From Epiperipatus broadwayi (lineage: Eukaryota > Onychophora > Udeonychophora > Euonychophora > Peripatidae), in NCBI GenBank assembly GCA_028023455.1, contig JAQFVV010000022.1, positions 6,779,100 through 6,843,099 of the forward strand: a stretch of DNA of 64,000 nt, written 5' to 3'. Below the pieces are notes generated by a model. The model worked only from the letters and a program-made list of their open reading frames with translations. It was not told the DNA's origin and did not search any database. Numbering within the stretch: the first letter of the stretch is position 1; each line of letters begins with the position of its first letter. Shown piece by piece: positions 13,021-24,712 of this stretch. Made by a program: the position numbers and the translations under genes.

Positions 13021-13384
13021 AAATAAGTAAATAAACTGCTGGAAAAATAATCTAAGTAATGAAAATTATAATTGAGTAATATGAAAGTACTTGTCAATTA
13101 TCTAAATAAATGAAAGCAATCAACACTTAAACAATAACAATATCAATAACAGTCAACAATCTCAATTAGTTATCAATGCAACCTTCTTTAAACAATATCG
13201 TAAATTGCTAGTGCTTTCATTGTGTGTAATGAAAAAAGGTAAACCAGTTTTTAAATGATCCTACACAAGGCAAAGATATCTCCAAATAGAAACATAAAAA
13301 AAAGTATTACTAACAAAGTCTTTCAACAGCCAGGCTGGTGAAAGCAGTAATTTTTTCTATACTTGGTTTTAAACATAGTGACCA

Positions 13385-13480
13385 ACTTTAAATGGCTAGC
13401 AGAGTTAGCTAATGCATTTTGGAACCTGAAAGAAGTTTGCCTGGTTCAGGTTCAAACACCAAATCATGAGAACGGTAGAC
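13385..13480 (+). repeat. tRNA-like SINE head
   Basis: ATGGCTAGCAGAGTTAGCTA resembles a tRNA A box and D arm. GGTTCAGGTTCAAACACC resembles a B box (GTTCAA) about 50 bp downstream. It is not a functional tRNA gene as no cloverleaf can be drawn. It is best read as a tRNA-derived SINE relic. Confidence 0.45.
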
Positions 13481-13559
13481 ATATGCTCTGAAACTAGCAT
13501 TATGCAAAAACAAAGTTCTTGCTTACAGCAGTTTTGATATTTCAAAAGTATACAATTAA

Positions 13560-15400
13560 TTTAACACCACACTGCAAATAGATAGCTTCATTTGATGTTT
13601 AGTGTAGTGCGTTTATATATGCACACGTTTAACCTGCAAAGCTGTCACACTGAACTATTCGAAGCTATATAGTGTTGATTCCAACAAACGTGTTCAACAT
13701 AATTTTAAGTAAATAATGATTAAAGATTTACAGTGAATTTTTGATCAGGTTTAAAATTCAAAATAACCAACAGCTGGTCGTTGTTAGATATAAACAGCAC
13801 CTGTTAGATAAGAGATCTCTTCATTAGCATATCCCTAACGTATTACGCTAATGATAAATTCACCCTAGTCAAAATAATTTATTTATCGATAATATGTAAC
13901 ACTACAACATATATAATAAAAAAAAATCAGTCAACTGACATAAAACTATAATATATTAATTAATATGACTAATTGCCAAAATTTCAATCTCTAAATGAAA
14001 CCGTAAACTGCACATAAAAATAAGACAGAAGTTAAAATAAGCAGTTTAAAGAATATTTCACTCTCATAGCTATAATGGGAGTGTTTTTATCTACAATCAA
14101 CAGAAGATAAAAAATTACAAACATATAAAACCAATCAACAATTTTAGTATAATTAACACAGTAATAGAAACTAGTATTATAATCAATAATTAGCACCCCC
14201 AAACTTTAAACTTGATTGTTAAATGATTACGCAATAATATAACAGATTTGTTAGCCCCCTCTCCCGCATAGTTAACAATGATCAAACCTGGATGACGGGC
14301 AACTGCCAGCATAATCGTCCTCAGACTTGGAAGAACTTCCGTGAGATTACAAAATCCATCCAATTATTACCTTTAGCGATCAAAACAAAAGAAAGTAAAT
14401 TAATAAATCAACATTTTTTTTTTAAAAAGAAATTTATAAAAAAAATTAAAAACTTACAACTTTTAAAAAATGTACAAAAATTGTTTACAACGTTTTGTTT
14501 GGAAGACATAAAATGTTTAGTTTGCCATTAAAAAAATCTTTTTTTTTTTTTTTACTAGAATAATAAAAAAATATTTCCGAAAGGAATGTTAAATTTGACA
14601 AGAATGTTGGGGTAGAAAAAAAACTTTAAAATTTACTCATCTTATGTTCGAATCACCCCTATTATTTTTTAAAAAAAAAAATGGTATAACCCAAATGTTT
14701 TTAATCGTACCCTGGAAAATTTGCAGGTCATAGAAAGAGACGGGGTGTTCGTGGAAGCATTATATAGACTTTTGAATTTAAAATGAAATGCTATTTTGAT
14801 TTTTTATGTTTGCCAATACTGTATATTTGCAATAAAATTCAGAGATGCAGAACACTGTATTACAATGCAAAAGATTATTATTTAACCAATCAAATTGACC
14901 CCGTTATCGCCATAGCAACCCAGATTAAGAGTGTAGAAAAATAAAGGGGTGCTTTGCAAATTTTTTGTAAATGATTTGAAACAATAACGCAAATTAAAAA
15001 TATTAATAAACAGTTTGAAGATTATAGAAAAAAAAAGGAAAGCACGATTTTTTTTTTTAAAAAAAAAGCAACAGGTTAATTACTCTTGTTCCATTAATCA
15101 AAAGTTGTAACTCAAAATTGCATGAAATAAAAAAAAGCAAACATACGATTAATTTTCTTTAATCCACAAATATTCAGCGTGCATATCCAGGTAACAAGGT
15201 AGCTAATTCAGCAACAAAGCCGATATACTACTTACCTATAAATCACGGTCAGTTTAAAAAATAGATAAGCAATGCAATAGTTCCAATTTGACAAACAAAC
15301 TCACTTAAACTAGGCAACTTGCACAAATCAATAGCGACAGTAAGAATGTGAATTCCGATCTCCAGTAAAATCGTGCTATGCTTTTAACGGAAACATTCCG
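13560..15400. other. Less AT-biased non-coding stretch
   Basis: CpG dinucleotides and GC content rise here compared with the flanks. I find no extended ORF. The 79-codon ORF at 14292-14531 becomes Lys-rich low complexity and is not convincing. CCAAT-like sequence occurs near 14885 and may be fortuitous. Confidence 0.4.
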
Positions 15401-15960
15401 GCTGAAAAATGATAAACTTTCAAATAACACAGTTACTCTGCTATTCTTTCTTCCATTCGCTACCCGTCAAACGCGGAGTAACCAGGGTAGAAAAAGACTG
15501 GTAGGTTAAGAAGAAAGCGGATGGAAAAGAAAGAGGGGAGGGATATACAGTTTTGCAAGAACAGGTTTATCAGGTAGAGGTAATTGCCCCAGGGATACGG
15601 TATGTCACTATCTTATTATTAATGATAATTTTAAACAAAACCAATGACTTTTTTTTTTTTTTTTTAAAAAATAAAGATGGTTGTTTTGGTTTTTTTCTTC
15701 AAAAAAAGTAAACCTGAATTATAGAAATAATTTTTGTTAAAAGTATTAATATGATAAATACTTCAACAAAAATGCGATAAACGCGTGCCCGCTGCGCGCA
15801 CGCAACACTATTACTCACACGCAAACGCAAGAAGAGGTGTAAAAACGACAATGAAAAAGTTTTATGGTGTTCAAAATTTAAAGGTTCCTGAATCGAAGCT
15901 CAATCGGTTACTTCTGCATCACGTGACTTATTCGAGCGAAAAATCATTCGGCTACAACTT
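15400..15960. promoter_or_regulatory. CpG-containing patch, possible promoter or first exon
   Basis: This patch includes CCCGTCAAACGCGGAG near 15464 and a GCGTGCCCGCTGCGCGCACG cluster near 15783-15802. That is strikingly rich in CpG for a window that otherwise has almost none. GTAGAGG and GTAATTG donor-like sequences follow CAG and GAG near 15573-15584. This could be an unmethylated promoter, a first exon, or a recent insertion. No start codon can be assigned, so the call is tentative. Confidence 0.3.
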
Positions 15961-16060
15961 TCATATAATAAAATTATTTATTGACAATATCAGGAAATAC
16001 GATTTTGAAGTAGAGACGAGATTTTGTTACAAGAATGGATATTTAGCAAATAAGATATAG
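15851..16060 (+). other. Unrecognised 69-codon ORF next to the CpG patch
   Basis: The open frame runs from an ATG at 15851 to a stop at 16060; upstream codons back to 15785 are also open. The product would be basic and mixed in composition, less low-complexity than other short ORFs here, but I recognise no domain. It could be an exon fragment or chance. No canonical splice sites can be assigned with confidence. Confidence 0.2.
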
Positions 16061-16589
16061 AATAAACAAAAGAAAAATTGCAATGAAAAAAATATTTTTA
16101 AATGTGCAGTCACGAATTGATAGAGAAAATGAGAGCATGGAACAAAAAGTAGATAGAGAAAGAATTGTTCTAGGTTTAGTGCTTCAAGAAACTGTCAAAA
16201 TGTATTGCCCCCCCCCCCCCGAAATTAAAAATAAAAATATGTAATTTGAAATGTATGTTCTTTAATATAAAGGAATTTAAATTCACAATTAAATGAAATA
16301 ATGACAAATTGAATTCAGTTTCCATTCACTTGATTTAAATTCACCTTTTTGTTAATATCCCCGTTAGAATAGATTGAATAATCTCTAGCTCTTAGGAGCT
16401 GCCTAGGGAAACAACAATTATAATAAATATTACTATACTTTAAAAACACTTGATAATTATTCAAAGTTTAAACTAAAGCCCTTGGTTTTCTTTACATAGT
16501 ACATGTTTTCACTCTATATTCTATAGACATCTACAATAAACTTGAATACTCAATGTATATCAGATAGTATAATGCTATAAAATTTCTAG
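16061..16589. other. AT-rich non-coding stretch with C13 run
   Basis: A 13-bp C run lies at 16208-16220. Nothing else is recognisable. Confidence 0.55.
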
Positions 16590-16670
16590 CTCAAGATTAT
16601 CGGTGACGACTGGGATTCAAAACTAAAACTAATACAATTACTGCTCTACACCATTTGGTGTCCATCTAAT
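16590..16670 (-). repeat. tRNA-like SINE relic (reverse)
   Basis: On the minus strand ATGGTGTAGAGCAGTAAT is A-box-like and TTTTGAATCCCAGTCG is B-box-like, about 40 bp apart. No full cloverleaf can be drawn. Confidence 0.3.
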
Positions 16671-17125
16671 ATTCAAGTTTGTAGCAGACAGTATTAGACT
16701 AGGTGAAGACAATAATTCTTGAAGTCATATTAGAAAGACATGATATTTGTTGTTAGTATAAATTATTTAAACAAGACTTCCTTATATCCATAAGATGGAC
16801 CTATTCACTTATCATCACAAATGGAGATAAGTGAACAAGAGGAAAAAAAATTAGCAGTCTTAAATTCTTTGGTTGTAATTTACACTTTGGTAATAATACC
16901 TTTAACAGAAATAGTACTTTGATAAATGGTTGATGATTGTATGAAAGATTATGCCACCCCACAATCTCTTTTAATTGAGTTGTTTTTAATCATCAGATGA
17001 TCAAAAATAATAAAAAAATAATAATTAATAATTTAACTAAAATTTCATAATTTAAAAAAATATATTATTTCTCTTTTATATTCACTGTAATTTGTATATT
17101 TAAACATTTTGCACATACATTTTTT

Positions 17126-18410
17126 ATTATTGTTAGTTTTGTTGAGCATGCTTTCGACATTAATGGTCATAATCATAGCACTCATCTTTTGCTGCAGAAA
17201 GTAATACATTTAATTAAGGTGCATATTATGTAAATGCCTTATTTAATTGCATTTTTTTTTGACAAAGGGACACATGATTCTTTTATGTTGATAGTGTGAA
17301 GGTTGTTAGCAATGAACCATGTTACATTTTCTATCATCCACTCAGAGCAGATCACTTTTACTCTCGCTGTCACAAGCTTGGCTGCATTTCTCACCGATTT
17401 GTATTCCAAGGTTTTTTTTGCACAGCTATACAGATAATTATGCTGCACTACTTTTGTAGCAATATTTGCTCATGATTCCCCATAATGCAGTGCATGGCAG
17501 AAAGAATTGCATCTAATTTTGTATACAACTTGTGGGATTTGCTTTGGAAGTATCATATCCGTTGCATTATTTATTAATCTATTTAGAATAGAAAAAGTTC
17601 ATTATACGTGTTAGCACAAATCTTTTTCAATCTTTGTGATACATAGGGAATGTAGGGAAAACCTTATCCAAGGTTTTAAGTCTGTCTGTTGAGAGGGTGG
17701 TTTATTAATTTTTGTATAAAATTTCTCAAGTGTTAATTAGCTAATTATAGTTATATGAGTATTTAGGCTTTTAGCATAAGCATCAATATTATTTTTATGG
17801 TCAGCTTCATATTTGCATAATTAAGTTTTTGTATAGAAAGCCCTTAAAAACTGTCAATTTATGCATCGAAGAAGTGCAAGATTTGGGATGGATGGTGCCT
17901 AGAACTTCTAAGAGATTTAAAATCATCTTGTTTCCAGGAGGTAGATGCCTTTAAATTCATCTTCCTCTTCAATTGTCCATTATAAAGATATTTGTTTTAG
18001 ATTGTGATGCATGTCCCCAAGGTATTTCAAACAGTGCACAAACAAGCACATCATCCACATACCTAATATAGTCTGCATTGGGCAGTGAAGTAAGATATTT
18101 TGGAATAATGATTTTATCACCATAATACGGCAGGTAATTTCACTAACTGGCAGTTGGATGGGCATTGAAGTGAGATATTTTGGGATGATTTCCTTAACTT
18201 TTGTTAACATAATATGGCAAATAATTGCATTAATTGGCAGTCCCATAGACCAACCATATTCCATTTTATAATATTTGTTGTTGGCCAAAACTGTTATATC
18301 TTTGTCTAAATGCACACCTTATTTAAATGTGGTGTTGCTTTCTGCAGCTATGATTCTGACTGATAGCGTTGAAAGCATGCTCAGCAAATTACAATAACAA
18401 TAAAACTGTA
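17126..18410 (-). mobile_element. Dead Penelope-like element with terminal inverted repeats
   Basis: The minus strand contains degenerate Penelope-like reverse transcriptase and then GIY-YIG endonuclease pieces. At 18315-17980 one frame retains an MGLPIN-type segment (from an MGSPLS-like motif) and an M-W-M-M segment at the YVDD position. Near 17600-17535, out-of-frame VVYKI and a degraded Y-GES correspond to the GIY-YIG start. About 80 bp at 17126-17208 is repeated in inverted orientation at 18325-18410, sharing GAGCATGCTTTC and CTGCAGAAAG. Terminal repeats in direct or inverted orientation are usual for Penelope-like elements. In both repeats GAAAGCATGCTC would form a hammerhead-like stem III (AGC/GCU), though the upstream core is unclear. 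Frameshifts and stops make it inactive. Confidence 0.65.
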
Positions 18411-19423
18411 TTACCATTTCTTGATTAAACATTCAAAATGTTTATATATATATAAACTAAAATTTAATAATGTCTACTATTTCAATGAAGATTATGAAGA
18501 ATATTACTGAATTTTGTTATAAAAAACATTCAATATTTAATGAGGTAAGGCTACACGAGGCAGAAGAATTAGATGATAAAAAATCAAATAGAATGTTGTA
18601 GGATTATCAGAAATAGAATAGAGAGGGGGGGACCCAGAAACAGATCGTGTCTTGTATTCCAATAGACAGCCAACTCAGCTAGCCGGTGAATAGTGAACAA
18701 TTATTCAGTATCTTAATCAGACGATAAATAATCAATTAATTATGGTTTGTAAAAATAATAAAAGATTTGTATAAAATGCTGCCTTCATTGCTGGTAGAAG
18801 AAATGCTCCAGAGTCCAAAGATTATTCTTACCTTATATATGTTAAATCATAAAGAAATAGTTATTAGAAAAATAAAGACAGGTTTATTAGGCATGAACAA
18901 TTTATCAATAGGAGAAATGTAATTGAAATTTATAATATTAACTCTCAATTATTCAAATGAAGAAATAGAAGAACATTCAAAAATTTATTACTAGTCTCAT
19001 AAGGAGAACCAATGATGCAATGAAGAATAAGTTTCTGAATCAATTTTCAAGTGGAAAATAAAAAAATCTAATGTTGGTCAACTGAATGGACTCATTACAG
19101 TCAGCAAGTTATAATTATATTTCAATATCCATATAATTAATACTTACATAACTTACATGTTAAAAGGTTGATGAGAAAATTCAATGTAAAAATGGGGATT
19201 AGATAGAGTGATAAATCAAATCCTTTTTTTAAATTGGAAGGGTGGGCAGGAGTGACCTGATTTAAAAAATGGGTATGGAGAAATTCTAACAGTATCTAAG
19301 TAAAACTTATTTTGACAAATAATATCATTATTTAGTATTATATTAGATCAGTAGTAATCAAGGTCAACTGCGGATTCCATTTTAACATACCAGTCTATTG
19401 GTACTTAGAACTTAACCAAAATT
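18411..19423. other. AT-rich non-coding stretch
   Basis: No gene seen. A minus-strand GGCTAGCTGAGTTGGCTG near 18677-18694 looks like the A-box end of the tRNA-like SINEs, but no B box follows clearly. Confidence 0.45.
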
Positions 19424-19648
19424 ATGGCTGCAGAAAAGAGCCCGCTATTAACTGAAAGGAAACCCTTTGTTTCTCTTGGAGGCCTTAAAGGAAATGAGCA
19501 GGGCAAATTCCTAATGTCCACTTCATACGTTCTTGTCATTGCAGCTGTTATTATTTATGTGATTATTCATATAGCATATGAACATGGATGGATTGCTCAC
19601 CAACATGCATTAGTCAGAATGGTGACTTTATTGGCTTTTTATCTATGA
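19424..19648 (+). CDS. Small putative single-pass membrane protein or its retro-copy
   Basis: This 74-codon ORF starts in a favourable context (AAAATTATGG). The N-terminus contains E-K-S-P-L-L, which fits the acidic dileucine sorting signal (D/E-x3-L-L/I) used for endosome or lysosome targeting. A cytosolic-looking stretch of about 25 residues follows, then a hydrophobic segment at about residues 29-50 ending before H-I-A-Y-E-H. Composition is protein-like, unlike other short ORFs here. AATAAA merges into an A run at 19718-19731, about 70 bp past the stop, so this may be a processed retro-copy or a short intronless gene. It lies just upstream of LINE copy 1. I do not recognise the family; it could also be the first exon of a larger gene. 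Confidence 0.4.
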   Translation: MAAEKSPLLTERKPFVSLGGLKGNEQGKFLMSTSYVLVIAAVIIYVIIHIAYEHGWIAHQHALVRMVTLLAFYL

Positions 19649-19713
19649 GTTTAAGATCAAGAAACACCATGGTCTTTTTTCTCAATTGCCTGATAAAGCA
19701 GAAAGAATGTGTA

Positions 19714-19731
19714 TGTGAATAAAAAAAAAAA
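19714..19731 (+). terminator. Possible polyadenylation signal and A tract
   Basis: AATAAA runs directly into about ten A residues downstream of the 74-codon ORF. It fits either a poly(A) signal or the 3' end of an inserted retro-copy. AT-rich DNA produces such sequences by chance. Confidence 0.25.
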
Positions 19732-19739
19732 TTCTAATA

Positions 19740-22640
19740 TATACAATCATGATAGACAAAAATAAATCATGATCCTTATTTCCAGGAGGCTATAAAGTCA
19801 CCAGCCAAGGCAGTTGTTGGTGGCCGAAAGCAGAGAGTGCTAAGAATCCCCTGATTGTGGATCCAGGCAGCCATTTGATGATGCCTTTTTATATAGGTAC
19901 TTACAACTGCATATCACTTTCAAGTGAAGAAAAGATTGCAAGAACTGTCTTATATTAAATGGGACATTACTGGACTTTGTGAAGTTAGAAGAAAAGGTGA
20001 AGAGGCAATTGATTTAAAAAGTGGATATGTACTTTACTACACAGGCACAAATATTGGGAGTACGAATAAGATTCATTATAAATAAAAAGTGGAGAACAAC
20101 AATATTGTGGAGATTAATGGTGTATCAGACAGAGTGGCAAGATTAGTTATTCAACTTATAGCAGTTACCAAATGCAGATAATTCAGATTTATACCCTAAC
20201 AAGTTTTCATACTGATGAAGTAGTAGAAGATTTTTATATGGATGTATAAAAGAGTTTTCATCAGACTAAACATTTTTAAATTATTATGAGAGACTTTAAT
20301 GTTAGAATTAATAAACAAATGAAGTGCTGTAGGTAAATTTGGTTATGGTTAAAAAAAAGAGAGAAAGATGACATAGACTTGTGGAGTTTGCAGAAAAAGA
20401 AAAACTTTATATTATGGATTTTTTTTAGAAAAAAATGTTAAAAGGAAATGGAAGCATCCAAATAAAATACAACAGAATTGGATTATGTTTTGACTAACAG
20501 GAAATACGTATTTCAAAATTGTAATGTTCTTAATAAATTCGACACAGGAAGTAATCATCGATTAGTAAAATGTAAGATATGTTTTAATGCAAAACTAGAG
20601 ACACAAAAATTATTAAAAAAAAACCAATATTTACAGTTGATATTCCTAAACTTCAGAAACATTCTAATGAATTTAAATTAGAACTTGCATTGTTTTCAAG
20701 TATTAGTGGATTTTGAACATGATTCAGATTTGAATAAAATTAATAGGAAAATAACTTTTAAAAACTGCAATAAAGATAGCTGGCAGAAAAAAGCAGCAAT
20801 GGATCAATAAAACTTCTACCGATACTAGAGAATTTATAAAAAAAGGTAGGAATATGATATAAAAAAATGATGCATTAAGAAGGACTGAATATCTCAAATT
20901 TTGTAAAATGGTGTGAAAAAGAGTATAATTGTGAACTAGCAAGAAAGCTGTAGAAGAGAATAAAAATCTCAAGAGTGCTGGTAGGAAAATTATATCTGCA
21001 ATAAGAAAAAAAGATGGAACTATTACTAAAAAGAGAGAGAAGAGTTCTATCAAGAATTATATAGTAATAAAGAATAAGCACTTCATCTATTACATCCTCT
21101 GAATTTCAAGAATTTTGAATGAAGTGAGACATGCAATTAAATTTATAAAGAAGGGAAAAGTTCCAAGTAATGATGGAATTATAATCGATATATTAAAAGA
21201 ATCAGGTTAAGAAATAGAAAATTTTTTGGCAAAGTTATACACCAAATATCTAAAGGATCACGATATACCAGATGATTGGAAAAATGCAGTATTAATATTA
21301 ATATTTAAAAAAGATGACAAAGAAGATATTAGAAATTACAGATCTATCAGCTTTATGTAAGTTTATACAATTTTTTTTACCAAGATAATTGCAACTCGTC
21401 TACAGAGAACAACATTGGATTTCAACCAACCAAATGAACAAGTTGGATTTAAAAGTAGTTTTAGTACAGTAGATCATATCCAAGTATTGAGAGAAAAAAG
21501 AACCAATTAATATGAGTTATCATTATGCTTTAAATTTGTAGATTATGAAAAGGCATTTGATTCTATAAGTATTTCTTCAGCAATTAAAACATTGGATCAT
21601 CAAGGTATAGACCCAGAATATAGTTGTATTCTGAAAATTTACAAAAATTCAACGGCAACAATTAGATTACATAATGATGATATTAGGGAGATCAAGATTG
21701 GGAAGGGTATAAAACAGGGTAACTCCATATCTCCAAAACTTTTTACAACAGTGCTGCAAAAATTATTTTGTGGATTAAAATGGCAAGCTAAAAAAGTAGA
21801 AGTAAATGGGAGATTATGCAGTTGTTTTTGCAAATGATGCTTCAAAGCTTCAGGAAATATTGCAAGAGTTATCAGATAAAAGTAAGAAAATAGGACTAAA
21901 AGTAAATGTTAAAATGACTAAAGTAATGTTCAATGAATTTTCTCAAAAGGTGAAAATAAAGATTGATTATGACAAGTTTGAAGAAGTCCTAACTACCAAT
22001 ACCTTGGTCAGCTTATTACTACAGATGAAAACATAATGAATGAAATTAATCATAGAATTAAAATTGGTTGGAGTGCTTTTTGTAAAAATAACTTAGTATT
22101 AAAAGGAAATATGCCTATGTGTTTGAAAAGGAAGGTTTTTAATAAATGTACTTTACCAGTTCTTACTTATGGATGTGAGACTTGAACATTTATTAGAAGA
22201 GCAATACAGAGACTTCAGAGCACTCAAAGAAGTATGGAGAGATGCATGCTAGGAGTAACAAAAAGAGATTGAAAATGCAATATAAGGATAAGAAAACAAA
22301 CAAGTGTTACTGACATCATTGAAAGGATTAAGACTTAAGTGGAATTAGACTGGACATATTGTTAGAAGAGATGATAATAGATGGACAATTGAAATCTTAA
22401 ACTGGATTCCAAAAGATTTAAAAGACTCAGAAAGAGATCATATATGAGATGGATGGATGAAATAAAAAAGTGTGCAGGGTGATGTGAAGAAGAAAGGCTG
22501 GAGATCAGAAAAGATGGATTGAATTTGGAGAAAGCTTCATCTGGCAGTGAACTGATAATCATTGACAATAATGAACCAACTTTATACATTTGCACTCACA
22601 TTTCAGCCAAAGTCACATATTAATTTGTGATTTTATTCAA
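19740..22640 (+). pseudogene. RTE-like non-LTR retrotransposon, copy 1 (dead)
   Basis: Remnants of the usual LINE order are visible. An AP-type endonuclease spans about 19925-20560, with ITGLCEVRRKGE, an NNIVEINGVSDRV-like segment, MRDFNVRI and DYVLTNRK. Reverse transcriptase spans about 21120-21850, with KGKVPSNDG, FVDYEKAFDS (F-x-D-x-x-K-A-F-D) and GIKQGNSISPKLF. The catalytic FADD box is FAND, out of frame. The C-terminal region (about 21990-22540) has YGCET-like and GHIVRRDDNRW motifs. I place it in the RTE clade or a near relative from motif order and wording; a tree would be needed. Many stops and frameshifts show it is inactive. A related copy follows in the same orientation. Confidence 0.8.
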
Positions 22641-22919
22641 GAAAGAAAAACTTTATTTAACAAAATGAATATCAGATAATATTGAAACTATGATTAAATA
22701 TTAAAAAAATTATAAATAAAATAAAATTGGATTTCTAAAATAAAATATAATGAAATAAACAATGGAACCCATAAATATGTGATTACATCATATTCATTCA
22801 TTTTATTACAACCTTATACAAAAATGATTCTTTGATTTATTAATATGATAAGTGTAAATGTATAGACAGTTTATCAATATGTATCATTAAGTGTGGCAAA
22901 TTTTTGGCTTTTACTTTTG
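22641..22919. other. AT-rich spacer between LINE copies
   Basis: Contains no recognisable feature. It is probably the 3' UTR or tail of copy 1 and the ancient flank. Confidence 0.5.
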
Positions 22920-23696
22920 TTTTAAAACTAAGAAAACATGTCTGATATCAAATTCTTAATTGGAACATCAATTGAATTTTCTTGAAGGCAGGATAAATGT
23001 TAGTGTAAATGCTTTTTCTCTTTTGTATTTGCAATCATGATGGCCAAAAATAATTTTTGGTCCATATTTAGGAGGTTGTAAAATCATTTTTAGTAATTGA
23101 AAGCAGATCTTAAGAATCACCAGTATACTAATCTAGAACAATATTAAATGATGATCTTATTTATATTTAGTTACCTAAGATAATATATTATTGTACAAAA
23201 ATTGTACAAATTTGAAGAAAAACTGCTTCATATTAAATGGTACATTGTTGACCTTTGTAACATTAGATAAAAAAAAAATGGGCAAAGAGACGATTGATTG
23301 GGAAAATATTTAAATAATTTACTATAAAAATACTGAGTATGAGATTTATTTTAGCAAAAAATGGAATAATATTGTGGAGATTAATGGATTATCCAAATAA
23401 TAACCCAACTTTAGAGAAAACATCAAATTCAAATAATTCAAGTTTTCGCTTTAATAATACTCATTATAATTATAAAATAGAGAATTTATATATATATAAA
23501 ATATGTACATAATGTTTTGACTAGACTGGACAGCAATTTTACAATTTTCATGCAAAATTTTAATATTATATTCAAAAAATAAAAAGACTGTGGGTAAATT
23601 CAGATACGGTGTCAGAAATAAAAAATAAAATGGTTGTGCAAACATTCAAATGAAGGAATAACATAATTGGATTATATTTTAGATGTAATTATAGCA

Positions 23697-24190
23697 GATT
23701 GGAGCTCGGACTTTTAAGCTCCCTTCAGTTATCAATCTATCTCATACAATGATAGACATGACCACATATATGTGAAAAAGATAAGTGATCTCCAATATAT
23801 GTATTTCATGCTGAACCAGAACTTATCAGTTGGTCCAGATCATGATCTCCTGCATACATATATAATCAGTGCTCGGTTTATATTAAGATGGCTAATCTTC
23901 AAACTTTAATGGTCATGCTTCAATCTACTCCACAACCCAATTCTTCAGCAATCTGATGTTGAAACGCCCAAATTCCTTAATGATGCCAATATTATTGTCA
24001 TGTCCATGTTGACTTTAAGTCATTTTGACCCCTCAAGTATCTCAATTTAAATACACAGAGGAGAGATGGGCAGGATATAGATCAAATCTGTAATATTAAA
24101 ATACAGATATACTTTATATCTCTGGAGTTTAGATATAATTATTGGGAATTTGAACCCAGACTTTCAAGCTCACTTCAACTATCAAATCAC
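23697..24190 (-). mobile_element. Retrozyme-like repeat array, minus-strand part
   Basis: Just over one monomer of the dispersed ribozyme repeat lies on the minus strand. B-box-like sequences near 23705 and 24150 are about 450 bp apart and the hammerhead motif is at 23787-23841. There is no coding capacity. At about 24190 the orientation flips abruptly into the plus-strand part, giving an inverted array inserted in LINE copy 2. The family is named from the hammerhead core plus the repeat dimer layout known for animal retrozymes. A tRNA-derived SINE with a hammerhead-like segment is the alternative. Confidence 0.7.
23787..23841 (-). ncRNA. Hammerhead ribozyme (type I), copy R1, decayed
   Basis: On the minus strand the order is GATCT-gga-CCAA (stem I 5' side), CTGATAA (G8 changed to A), stem II around GTT, TGAAA, stem III ATAC/ATAT, then TTGG-AGATC (stem I 3' side). 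Both helices of stem I pair perfectly. The G8 change and one stem II mismatch argue against efficient cleavage. Confidence 0.7.
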
Positions 24191-24204
24191 TGATGAAAGA
24201 TGAT

Positions 24205-24259
24205 GATCTGGACCAACTGATAAGTGCTGGTTCAGCATGATATATGTATATTGGAAATC
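24205..24259 (+). ncRNA. Hammerhead ribozyme, copy R2, decayed
   Basis: GATCT-gga-CCAA, CTGATAA, stem II GTGCTG-GTT-CAGCAT, GATA in place of GAAA, stem III ATAT/GTAT, then TTGG-AAATC. Stem II is nearly perfect. The G8 and A14 changes make it inactive. Confidence 0.65.
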
Positions 24260-24677
24260 ACTTATCTTTTTCCCATATGTGGTCATGTGTATCGGTTGTA
24301 TGAGATAGATTGGATAGTTGAAGGGAGAATGAAAGTCTGGGTTCAAATTCCCCATAATTACATCTAAACTCCAGGGATATATAAAGCATACCTGTATTTA
24401 AATATAAAAGATTCAGCCTGTATTCTGCACATCTCTCTTTTGCATATTTAAATGGACATGGTCCTATACTTGAGAAGTCAGAATGACTTGGAGTCCACTT
24501 AGGCATGACAATAATATTGGCACCATCAAGGGATTTGGGCATACCATCATCAGATTTTGTGGTGTGGAAGGCTGAAGAATTGGATGGTAGAGTAGATTGA
24601 AGCCTCTCCATTAAAGTTTGAAGATTTACTACCTTAATATAAACTGAGCACTGGTTATATGTATATGTGGGAAATGA

Positions 24678-24712
24678 TGATCTGGACCAACTGATGAGTG
24701 CTGGAGATCACT
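24678..24712 (+). ncRNA. Hammerhead ribozyme, copy R3, internally deleted
   Basis: Stem I 5' strand, a canonical CTGATGA at 24691-24697 and the first half of stem II (GTGCTGG) are followed directly by AGATCAC. The second half of stem II, GAAA and stem III are missing, as if deleted between two TGG repeats. It shows that the ancestral box was CTGATGA. Confidence 0.6.

Noticed and set aside
24258-24611. 117-codon minus-strand ORF
   Set aside because: It lies entirely within the retrozyme-like repeat and is not conserved in the other monomers, so it is a chance open frame.
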